Shown in pieces: positions 1-6,176 of a DNA stretch of 6,176 nucleotides (within the stretch, counting starts at the first letter, position 1; every line of letters starts with the position of its first letter). The notes under the pieces are model-generated. The model did not search any database. It worked only from the letters and a program-made list of their open reading frames with translations, and was not told where the DNA came from. Both the position numbers and the translations under genes were made by a program. Source of the stretch: Desulfobacterales bacterium. GTDB taxonomy: Bacteria; Desulfobacterota; Desulfobacteria; Desulfobacterales; JAFDCJ01. Location: the NCBI GenBank assembly GCA_020345785.1, contig CP070771.1, positions 4,852,492 to 4,858,667 on the forward strand, read 5' to 3'.

Positions 1-384
<384 letters not shown>

Positions 385-385
385 T

Positions 386-418
386 GCATAGGGCAAAGGG
401 CATAGCGCATAGCGTAAA
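386..418 (+). repeat. GCATAGS heptamer block, left copy
   Basis: Beginning two bases after the glnB stop codon, four 7-base units (GCATAGG, GCAAAGG, GCATAGC, GCATAGC) are followed by GTAAA. The same 33-base block recurs at 534-566 with 30 of 33 positions identical. The two copies bracket the purine-rich octamer array. Confidence 0.85.
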
Positions 419-450
419 TACAGAAGACAGAGGCCAGAAGAGAAAGGAAA

Positions 451-530
451 GAAGGTGAGAAGGTCAGAAGGTCAGAAGCTGAGAAGTTAAGAAGCTCAGA
501 ACGTGGGAAGTTGGGAAGGTGAGAGGGTAA
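451..530 (+). repeat. GAAGNTNA octamer array, 10 units
   Basis: Ten consecutive 8-base units run in exact register, among them GAAGGTGA, GAAGGTCA (twice), GAAGCTGA, GAAGTTAA, GAAGCTCA, GAAGTTGG and GAGGGTAA. The first four positions are nearly invariant and the last four drift. The array is strongly purine-rich, and the 20 bases at 436-455 just before and into it are pure purine. Its 8-base period differs from the 7-base period of the surrounding arrays. It does not look coding. Confidence 0.88.
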
Positions 531-533
531 GTA

Positions 534-566
534 GCATAGGGCATAGAGCACAGCGCATAGCGTAAA
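534..566 (+). repeat. GCATAGS heptamer block, right copy
   Basis: This is the second copy of the 33-base block at 386-418, with three substitutions. Its units are GCATAGG, GCATAGA, GCACAGC and GCATAGC, followed by GTAAA. It is in direct orientation relative to the left copy and closes off the octamer array. Confidence 0.85.
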
Positions 567-572
567 GTATTA

Positions 573-642
573 CCTTTTGCCTTTAGCCTTTGACCTTTAA
601 CTTTTGACCCTTAGCCTTTATCCTTTCACCTTTATCCTTTGG
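573..642 (+). repeat. CCTTTNN heptamer array, 10 units
   Basis: Ten 7-base units in unbroken register follow the consensus CCTTTNN: CCTTTTG, CCTTTAG, CCTTTGA, CCTTTAA, CTTTTGA, CCCTTAG, CCTTTAT, CCTTTCA, CCTTTAT, CCTTTGG. The array is pyrimidine-rich, the opposite of the GAAG array upstream, and shares short perfect complements with it: TGACCTT at 591-597 against AAGGTCA at 460-466 and 468-474. It also contains sequences complementary to the glnA ribosome binding site. Confidence 0.88.
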
Positions 643-644
643 CC

Positions 645-701
645 TATCAACTATGAACTATCAACTATCAAGTTTTAACTATCAACGTATCAACTATTAA
701 C
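645..701 (+). repeat. TATCAAC heptamer array, 8 units
   Basis: Eight 7-base units (TATCAAC four times, plus TATGAAC, TATCAAG, TTTTAAC and TATTAAC) run in register except for one inserted G at 687. The array ends nine bases before the AGGAG ribosome binding site of glnA, so it would form the 3' end of the glnA untranslated leader. Sequence and period resemble the TTCAATM array before glnB without being identical. Confidence 0.87.
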
Positions 702-721
702 TAAAATCAAAGGAGAAAAAA

Positions 722-2134
722 ATGACCCCCAAAGAAGTATTGGAAATGGCAAAAGAAAACGGCGCTAAGTTGGTGGATTTACGTTTTATGGATTATCCGG
801 GGCTCTGGCAGCACTTCAGCGTGCCGATCGGCGAGTTGGAAGAATCAAGCTTTGAAGACGGCTTCGGCTTTGACGGATCCAGCATTCGCGGCTGGCAGCC
901 GATCCACGCCAGCGACATGCTGGTTATCCCGGAGGCCGACACCGCCCGGATAGATCCATTTTATGCCGCACCGACCCTGGTGTTAATTTGCAATATCGTT
1001 GATCCGGTGACCCGGGAACCGTACACCCGCGATCCACGGAACATCGCCCGCAAAACCGATGCCTATTTGAAAAGCACCGGTATCGGAGACGTTGTTTACA
1101 TTGGTCCCGAAGCGGAATTTTTTATCTTTGATGACATTCGTTTTGAATCTAACCGTTTCGGCGCTTTCTACGAGATCGACTCCATCGAAGGCTCCTGGAA
1201 CTCCGGCCGCGATGAGGGGCCCAACCTGGGGTACAAGCCGCGACCCAAAGAAGGCTACTTTCCGGTCCCGCCCATGGATAAATTTCAGGACTTGAGATCG
1301 GAAATGGTTCTGACCCTTCAACAGCTGGGCATCGACGTGGAGGCCCAGCACCATGAAGTCGCCACGGCCGGGCAGGCGGAAATCGACATGCGTTTCAAAC
1401 CGCTGGTGCAGATGGCGGATCAGCTCATGTGGTTTAAATATGTTCTCAAAAACGTTGCGTACCGCCACAACCACACGGTAACCTTTATGCCCAAACCGAT
1501 CTTTGAGGATAACGGCAGCGGCATGCACACCCACATCAGCATCTGGAAAGAGGGCAAGCCGCTATTTGCCGGCGAAAAATACGCCGGCGTCTCCCAGGAC
1601 GCGTTGTACGCTATCGGCGGTATTTTAAAGCATTGCAAGGCTCTGTGCGCCTTTACCAATCCCACCACCAACTCTTACAAACGCCTGGTACCCGGGTTTG
1701 AGGCGCCGGTCAACCTGGCCTACTCCAGCCGCAACCGCAGCGCCGCCATTCGCCTTCCGATGTACTCCACGTCGCCCAAGGCCAAGCGGATCGAGTTCCG
1801 CACACCCGATCCCTCCTGCAACGGTTACCTGGCCTTTTCCGCCATGGTGATGGCGGTCATCGACGGCATTCAAAACAAAATCGATCCGGGAGACCCCCTG
1901 GACAAAAACATCTACAACCTGCCCCCGGAAGAGCTGGCCGAAATTCCGTCCGCACCGGGATCGCTGGACGAAGCCCTCGCAGCCCTAAAGGCCGACCAGG
2001 AATTTCTGCTGAAAGGCGATGTCTTCACCCAGGATGCCATCGATATGTGGATTGATTACAAAACGGAAAACGAAATCAACGATGTTCGGCTGCGTCCCCA
2101 TCCGCACGAGTTTTATCTCTACTATGACATATAG
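722..2134 (+). CDS. glnA: Type I glutamine synthetase
   Basis: This 470-residue cytoplasmic enzyme makes glutamine from glutamate, ammonia and ATP, and works as a dodecamer in known homologues. Visible family signatures are DGSSIRGW (51-58), the metal-ligand stretch GPEAEFF (Glu130, Glu132), [11 protein letters not shown] (Glu212, Glu220), NGSGMHTH (264-271, His269), the NSYKRLVPG region with Arg321, [10 protein letters not shown] with Arg339, and RIEFRTPDP (Glu358, Arg360). Tyr398 in NIYNLPPEE matches the adenylylated tyrosine of enterobacterial GlnA, so this is the GSI-beta type expected to be regulated by GlnE. Length is within one residue of the E. coli enzyme and no catalytic residue is missing. 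The ribosome binding site AGGAG (711-715) lies six bases before the ATG, and an in-frame stop at 698-700 rules out a longer start. PII encoded just upstream would act in the same control cascade. Confidence 0.98.
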   Translation: MTPKEVLEMAKENGAKLVDLRFMDYPGLWQHFSVPIGELEESSFEDGFGFDGSSIRGWQPIHASDMLVIPEADTARIDPFYAAPTLVLICNIVDPVTREPYTRDPRNIARKTDAYLKSTGIGDVVYIGPEAEFFIFDDIRFESNRFGAFYEIDSIEGSWNSGRDEGPNLGYKPRPKEGYFPVPPMDKFQDLRSEMVLTLQQLGIDVEAQHHEVATAGQAEIDMRFKPLVQMADQLMWFKYVLKNVAYRHNHTVTFMPKPIFEDNGSGMHTHISIWKEGKPLFAGEKYAGVSQDALYAIGGILKHCKALCAFTNPTTNSYKRLVPGFEAPVNLAYSSRNRSAAIRLPMYSTSPKAKRIEFRTPDPSCNGYLAFSAMVMAVIDGIQNKIDPGDPLDKNIYNLPPEELAEIPSAPGSLDEALAALKADQEFLLKGDVFTQDAIDMWIDYKTENEINDVRLRPHPHEFYLYYDI

Positions 2135-2146
2135 CCGGTCTTTGAA

Positions 2147-2178
2147 GCAGCAGCCCGTTGAGTGTGACGGGCTGCTGC
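2147..2178 (+). terminator. Perfect 12-bp hairpin after glnA
   Basis: GCAGCAGCCCGT (2147-2158) and ACGGGCTGCTGC (2167-2178) are perfect inverted complements around an eight-base loop, starting 12 bases after the glnA stop. Position and stem strength suit a transcription terminator or a 3'-end stabilising hairpin. It is followed by a run of C, not T, so it is not a canonical intrinsic terminator. Confidence 0.6.
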
Positions 2179-3006
2179 CCCCCCAATCCCGGAACCTGGG
2201 GAGAAATCCGAAAAATATTAAATGATTGTCGATCAGTTGCGTCTGATTGTCTTCAGAAATTTTAGTGGATCCACATAACGAATTTGCGTGTTATTTATTT
2301 GGTCTTCCTGATTTAGACATTTCCGAACTCATCATTCCAGCGACTTTGTCGTAGCCCCGAACTAAAGTAAAGAATCTTGGCCCAGAGGACCAGGCTTTGA
2401 ATCTTAAAATAAAGCATTGCCGGTTCTATAATTAAAAGCATGCTGATTTATCTTGACCACCACAATGTGGTGCTTATATTGCGAGTCAACAGCTGATTAG
2501 ATGTTGAATTGTGATTGTCAAAATGATGCTCATCGGTTTTCACTGGAGGGTTACAGGTGCTGTCCGTTACATCCTATGTGAATGATTTAACAAATACCAG
2601 GTCTTAAAGATAAGCTTGGGAATTTATAAATCGTTGTAAAACAACTGCCATTAAGGCATGTCTTTTAGTGCTGAAAATTTGAGCATCATTAACCGGCAAA
2701 TAAATAGCTGTCGGCTAAACCGTCACAGTTCAAAGGCCCCTTCTTAACAGCAGCGAGTGAGTGCTGTATCTTATTACCACTTCCCACCCATTCGGGTTAT
2801 TGAAGGATAATAAACTTTCAAATGAATACTCACTTTCGTTAGTGGGATGCCGTTTTTCAGATTATGGTGTTTTTCTGAATTTTCAAATGGTTCGGGATGT
2901 TCTTTTTTTCAAATTTCCAATCTGATGGCGCTGTTTAGGACGGGATAGTATCTAAAGCTTGTTAATCGAGATGAACGGTAAAAGATATTGATAAAGGGAG
3001 TCCTGC
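2179..3006. other. AT-rich intergenic region without a convincing gene
   Basis: About 830 bases separate the glnA hairpin from the next gene. I find no open frame with a ribosome binding site on the + strand; the longest that I read is 33 codons at 2847-2948, with no properly spaced site. No tRNA, rRNA or known riboswitch core was recognised. Base composition is visibly more AT-rich than the genes on either side. Small inverted repeats are scattered through it: GTGGATCCAC (2265-2274), a GTTGT/ACAAC hairpin (2633-2645), TGCC/GGCA (2646-2658) and ACAGCA/TGCTGT (2747-2767). None is strong alone. It probably carries the promoter and leader of the exported-protein genes, and could be a decayed gene or hold an unrecognised small RNA. 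Confidence 0.6.
2453..2480 (+). promoter_or_regulatory. Candidate sigma70 promoter with spacer palindrome
   Basis: TTGACC (2453-2458, five of six consensus -35 bases) and TATATT (2475-2480, five of six consensus -10 bases) are 16 bases apart. The perfect inverted repeat CACCAC-AAT-GTGGTG (2458-2472) fills almost the whole spacer, as an operator for a dimeric regulator might. The next start codon is more than 500 bases downstream, so it would make a long leader or an untranslated RNA. AT-rich DNA gives such matches by chance, so this stays tentative. Confidence 0.35.
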
Positions 3007-4881
3007 ATGAACATCAAACGCGAATTGGCCACCCGAGGCGATAATAAAATCTTAGTGCTTGTCACACAGTTTGTGTTGATATTGGTTCTTATAGCGGTAA
3101 GCACCCTGGCAGGAATACCTTCGGCCCAGGCAGCACCATCAGGCCAAGCCCTGCGCTTTGACGGCAATGATGATTACGGCGGCGTTCCTGTCATCTCACC
3201 GGGTCCATTGCCGGGTGGACTTTCGCTGGGTGCATTTACCGTTGAGGCCTGGATCAAACCCGCAGCGCTAAGTGCCAGACGGTCAGCTGAAGCCGCCATC
3301 CTGCGGGCTGCCGATGTCGGCCCCCCGGATAAGGGTGACATCGAAGCCTCGCAAAACAGTTTTGCAATGATTCTAAGGCTTAACAAGAATCAAGCGTCAA
3401 ACGAATGGGGCCTCAAGGTTTGTACGCCCTCCTGTACCGATGTAACTTCAGCTGGGGACTTGACGCTTGAATGGCAGCATCTGGTCGCAACATGGGACGG
3501 ATCCGATGTAACTCTTTACCGCAACGGAGATTTCGCCGTCAGTCAATCTTTAAGCGGCAGCATGCCGCCGATTCTGCATTTTGTGATCGGAAGGCTGGTG
3601 GCATCGATCTATGCGGAGGCCGATGAGATCGCCCTCTGGAATTTTGCCTTTGATCTGGATGACGCCCGGGCGAGTTATTCGTGTGGGGTCCGGGCTGTTG
3701 AGAGTAGGCACTCCGACGATCCCTTTGAAAATTTAATCGCCTACTGGCAATTTGAACCGGATCCAACCGATGATCAGCTTATAATTGACAGCTCCGATGC
3801 TCCTTATTTCAATGGTTACCGAGGCGCGTCGAGTGCAACCGAAAAGCAGGATCCTAAATTAGTTAACGTCAGCTTCAGCGGACAGCAGCAGCAGATAGAC
3901 ACCGATTATGACGGTATTGCGGATGGATGTGACAACTGTCAATTCGCCTATAACCCGAATCAGACCAATTCGGACAACGATCCATACGGTGATGCCTGCG
4001 ACAGTTGCCCCAGAACCGACAACACCGACACCGATGGAGACGGTGTTTCCGAACCATGTGAGAACATCGATGAGCTGGTGGTCGATGTGGTTGGCAGCCG
4101 GGCCAATATTTGTTTCGAGTATACTGCTACGGCCGAAGATATCGGCCTCACTTTGTACTTCATAAAACCGACCTGCTTCAATACCCATGTTACCTGCTGG
4201 GATGACGGCAATTTGCTGCCACCGGCCAACCGGGTGCCGCCGCCGGTTGGGATCGTCTTCACCGGGGATCCACCCCAGGTCGCTCCGAATCAGCCGGATG
4301 TTGAAGCCTTTACTCCGAGTTATGTCGGCGAAAAATACACCCGTTGCGTCGATTGCGACCTTCAGGAGATGTACCATCCCAATGTATTGGCCAATGCCGG
4401 TGCCCTTACCTGTGAGGCCGCCTATTACAACAGCGTTCAGGATTCAGACGCGCCGACCCTCTGGATAGGTGCCAGCCCCCAGGCGGAGTTTAAATATCCG
4501 GTGCAATTTGTCCAGATTAACATCAAACCGACCAGTTATCCCAACATCATCAACAACAGCGGCGGCGGGAAGCTGCCGGTGGTGATTTACGGTACCGGCC
4601 AATTAGATGCCACAACCATCGATCCCCATAGCCTGAGCCTCAGGCCGGACGGCAAACCGGATAAGCCAAGTTTTTGCGAGCCGGCCCACTGGTCGTGGAC
4701 CGATGTCGGTTCACCCGGAACAACCGAAAACCAGGGCCCACCGGACAACAAAATTGATTTATTGGTTCACTTTGAAGAAAGTTGCCTTCAGTTTTCCGGC
4801 GAGGATACCAAGGGGATTCTGGAAGGTCAGGCTTCAGGCACCAGTATTACGGGTAATGATGAAGTGCTGATCTATAAATAG
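3007..4881 (+). CDS. Exported LamG-like protein with thrombospondin type 3 repeats
   Basis: This 624-residue protein begins with a signal peptide: basic N-terminus, hydrophobic core at about 15-37, and likely cleavage after Ala42 (SAQA|A). Residues about 47-250 resemble a LamG/concanavalin A-like jelly roll, with ALRFDGNDDY near the start, FTVEAWIKP (77-85), WQHLVATWDGSDVTLYRNG (156-174), FVIGRL, the DEIALWN stretch (206-212) and LIAYWQFE (243-250). Residues 298-353 carry three calcium-loop repeats of thrombospondin type 3 style: DTDYDGIADGCDNC, NSDNDPYGDACDSC and DTDGDGVSEPCEN. A Cys-containing linker of unknown fold spans about 355-500. The C-terminal module (about 501-624) starts with INIKPTSYPNIINN, includes LPVVIYGTGQLDATTIDP, and ends with a GILEGQ...TGNDEVLIYK segment; this IKP..YPN pattern recurs at the ends of secreted bacterial proteins but I cannot name it. 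The ribosome binding site GGGAG (2996-3000) and an in-frame stop at 2992 fix the start. LamG domains usually bind carbohydrate or protein; the ligand here is unknown. No PEP-CTERM, LPXTG or lipobox is seen. Confidence 0.9.
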   Translation: MNIKRELATRGDNKILVLVTQFVLILVLIAVSTLAGIPSAQAAPSGQALRFDGNDDYGGVPVISPGPLPGGLSLGAFTVEAWIKPAALSARRSAEAAILRAADVGPPDKGDIEASQNSFAMILRLNKNQASNEWGLKVCTPSCTDVTSAGDLTLEWQHLVATWDGSDVTLYRNGDFAVSQSLSGSMPPILHFVIGRLVASIYAEADEIALWNFAFDLDDARASYSCGVRAVESRHSDDPFENLIAYWQFEPDPTDDQLIIDSSDAPYFNGYRGASSATEKQDPKLVNVSFSGQQQQIDTDYDGIADGCDNCQFAYNPNQTNSDNDPYGDACDSCPRTDNTDTDGDGVSEPCENIDELVVDVVGSRANICFEYTATAEDIGLTLYFIKPTCFNTHVTCWDDGNLLPPANRVPPPVGIVFTGDPPQVAPNQPDVEAFTPSYVGEKYTRCVDCDLQEMYHPNVLANAGALTCEAAYYNSVQDSDAPTLWIGASPQAEFKYPVQFVQINIKPTSYPNIINNSGGGKLPVVIYGTGQLDATTIDPHSLSLRPDGKPDKPSFCEPAHWSWTDVGSPGTTENQGPPDNKIDLLVHFEESCLQFSGEDTKGILEGQASGTSITGNDEVLIYK

Positions 4882-4946
4882 GTTTGATTCTCTAAAATAA
4901 ATTTTGTCGAACAATACTCCTAACGCGACTTAACGGAGGAGGGATC

Positions 4947-5729
4947 ATGAACGTTAAACTGAAACTAACAACAATTGCTGCGCTGGCCGGCATGATAGCC
5001 TTGATCATTTGCTTTTTGCCGGCCAATGCCTTGGCCCAGTGTACCGGCGACATGGACTGTGACGGCTTTCCGGATTCTCTCGAGTCTTCCGGCTCTATAA
5101 CGCCGGTGAATTCAAGCACTCCACACAGCGTGGACCCGAACACGGCAGATCTGTTTATTATTATAGTGCCAACAACCCCCAGCCTGATACCGGCCAATCC
5201 GTTTGAGCTGTATACACAACCCCGGACCGACGGCGGACTGGGCATCAACATTATTGAGATCGACGTTTCCGAAGCAGGTCCGGATCGTGAAATTACCGCC
5301 ACCCAGAAGGCGGCCAAGATCACCGAAAGTGCCAACTCTTCGAGCGGTTTTCTGGGATGGTGCCCCCAGGGCACGGTCAATGAAAATGACGACTGCGTCG
5401 TTTACACCCAGCGCATTGTCAACCAGATCAACAGCATCTGCGGGGCCCGGTTCGGGACAGGCGATTGCGTCGGTCCTAACGGGGAGACCGGACAGGACCT
5501 TGTCGATCTTTACATTAAATGGGTCATGGTTCATGAGCTCGGGCATACCACCACCCTGGCGGCAGCCTTTAATAAAAAAATTGGGAATCATTATTCCACC
5601 GGCAGTGGAAAGATTATGGACCAGGGAGTCGCGTACACCGACAAGAGAGGGACGGTTACTTTCGATATCCCCCAATCGTTTTCGGCTGAAAGTCAGGCGT
5701 CCTTCGATTCGTGGTCGGATGTGCATTAA
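4947..5729 (+). CDS. Predicted exported zinc metallopeptidase (HELGH)
   Basis: This 260-residue protein has a signal peptide (basic start, hydrophobic core about 8-24, likely cleavage after Ala30 in NALA|QC). The residue before Cys32 is Gln, so the lipobox is not canonical. Right after cleavage, DMDCDGFPDSLE (35-46) fits a D-x-D-x-D-G-x-x-D-x-x-E calcium loop like those of thrombospondin type 3 repeats. The zincin motif HELGH (196-200) sits in a predicted helix, WVMVHELGHTTTL. His215 is a candidate third zinc ligand, and IMDQG (223-227) could be a Met-turn, but the metzincin HExxHxxGxxH pattern is not met, so family assignment stops at zinc-dependent peptidase. Cysteines at 139, 150, 165 and 174 may form disulfides outside the cytoplasm. 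The strong ribosome binding site GGAGGAGGG (4935-4943) precedes the ATG. It lies 65 bases after the LamG gene on the same strand. Substrate unknown. Confidence 0.85.
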   Translation: MNVKLKLTTIAALAGMIALIICFLPANALAQCTGDMDCDGFPDSLESSGSITPVNSSTPHSVDPNTADLFIIIVPTTPSLIPANPFELYTQPRTDGGLGINIIEIDVSEAGPDREITATQKAAKITESANSSSGFLGWCPQGTVNENDDCVVYTQRIVNQINSICGARFGTGDCVGPNGETGQDLVDLYIKWVMVHELGHTTTLAAAFNKKIGNHYSTGSGKIMDQGVAYTDKRGTVTFDIPQSFSAESQASFDSWSDVH

Positions 5730-5787
5730 ATCGGCATCTTCAAAACTTTTACCATAACGCCATAATATCTTGGCAATGGAGCAAAAT

Positions 5788-6176
5788 ATGTTAGCAAAAA
5801 AAACAATCGCGACATTTATTATAATCGGCATCTTCTCGGCCTTGTTCGTGCCTTTAGCATTGGCAGGGGGGGCAGGCGGCAATGGTGATCCCATCGCCTG
5901 GTATTTTTTTGAAGCCGGGGCTTTTGATGTAAGCGGAAAAGGCAGTAAAGCCACCGGTAGGGTGACCTCCTACAAATTGGTTGATAATGACACGGCTGAC
6001 AATTGCCCTGGTGCGGACTATCCCACTGAACTTTATATAACCGTTGAGTTGGAGAGAGGCAAGTCGACAGAGTTTTTCTTTTACGGACCCGAAGATGGAA
6101 CAGGGCCGTTTTGTGCGTCTGAGGATTATATTTTACAGGTAGACAAACTAACTGAGCTGCTGGAAGCCAGTCTGGG
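5788..6176 (+). CDS. Exported protein of unknown function, 3' end cut by window
   Basis: An open frame of 129 codons runs off the window end. The N-terminus MLAKKTIATFIIIGIFSALF, then VPLALA|GG, is a clear signal peptide with cleavage likely after residue 26. The mature part starts Gly-rich (GGAGGNGD) and continues with alternating hydrophobic and polar residues, such as ELYITVELERGKSTEFFFYG (81-100), suggesting beta strands; Cys73 and Cys109 could form a disulfide. I recognise no family. The ribosome binding site GGAG (5778-5781) is six bases before the chosen ATG. An in-frame ATG at 5776 would add four residues but lacks a good ribosome binding site. The gene follows the metallopeptidase by 58 bases on the same strand and is the third consecutive gene for an exported protein. 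The full length and any C-terminal domain lie beyond the window. Confidence 0.8.
   Translation, partial: MLAKKTIATFIIIGIFSALFVPLALAGGAGGNGDPIAWYFFEAGAFDVSGKGSKATGRVTSYKLVDNDTADNCPGADYPTELYITVELERGKSTEFFFYGPEDGTGPFCASEDYILQVDKLTELLEASL

Noticed and set aside
386..701. CRISPR array
   Set aside because: Units are 7-8 bases and directly adjacent, with no 20-50 base repeats separated by unique spacers and no cas genes.
385..721. Sigma54 promoter for glnA
   Set aside because: No TGGCAC-N5-TTGCA-like element is visible in the gap; any nitrogen-responsive promoter may lie upstream of glnB, outside the window.
983..1534. 183-residue open frame on the minus strand inside glnA
   Set aside because: glnA is unmistakable across this interval, so the frame is a codon-bias shadow.
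2523..2585. 20-codon open frame on the + strand as a possible leader peptide
   Set aside because: No ribosome binding site and no run of regulatory codons; downstream gene is over 400 bases away.
2689..2775. Possible cyclic di-GMP or other riboswitch, because of GGCAAAT, CTAAACC and CAAAGGCC words
   Set aside because: The words are not in the order or spacing of the conserved core, and the flanking segments do not pair convincingly.
2847..2948. 33-codon open frame on the + strand in the intergenic region
   Set aside because: No ribosome binding site at proper spacing, a Phe/Cys-rich composition, and no resemblance to a known small protein.
5729..5835. 13-base direct repeat AATCGGCATCTTC at 5729-5741 and 5823-5835
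   Set aside because: One such match is within reach of chance in a window this size, one copy lies in signal-peptide coding sequence, and no mobile element features flank it.
5112..5954. 280-residue open frame on the minus strand
   Set aside because: It lies antisense to the metallopeptidase gene and the next exported-protein gene, both of which have signal peptides, motifs and ribosome binding sites. The antisense protein shows no recognisable domain.

Overview
The window looks like chromosomal DNA from a Gram-negative bacterium, most likely a Desulfobacterota (deltaproteobacterial) relative. This is an inference from a GlnB/GlnA pair of proteobacterial type, an intact adenylylation tyrosine in GlnA, moderately GC-rich genes with strong GGAG-type ribosome binding sites, and exported proteins with calcium-loop repeats. 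No marker gene here fixes the taxon. All supported genes lie on the + strand.

Region 1 (1-2178) is a nitrogen-assimilation pair. glnB (PII signal protein, 46-384) and glnA (type I glutamine synthetase, 722-2134) are both complete, with their regulatory tyrosines intact. The 337-base gap between them is almost entirely short tandem repeats in exact register: two copies of a GCATAGS heptamer block bracketing ten GAAGNTNA octamers, then ten CCTTTNN heptamers, then eight TATCAAC-type heptamers that run up to the glnA ribosome binding site. A heptamer array of different sequence (TTCAATM, four copies) also runs up to the glnB ribosome binding site. A perfect 12-bp hairpin follows glnA.

Region 2 (2179-3006) is an AT-rich gap of about 830 bases with no convincing gene. 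Its clearest element is a sigma70-like promoter candidate at 2453-2480 whose spacer holds a perfect 6-bp-arm palindrome.

Region 3 (3007-6176) encodes three consecutive exported proteins, each with an N-terminal signal peptide and its own ribosome binding site: a 624-residue LamG-like protein with thrombospondin type 3-like calcium repeats and a separate C-terminal module; a 260-residue predicted HELGH zinc metallopeptidase with a calcium-loop motif at its mature N-terminus; and a third protein of unknown function cut by the window end. Spacing of 65 and 58 bases suggests co-transcription. Together they look like a small secreted or cell-surface set, possibly for calcium-dependent binding and proteolysis, but substrate and role cannot be read from the sequence.
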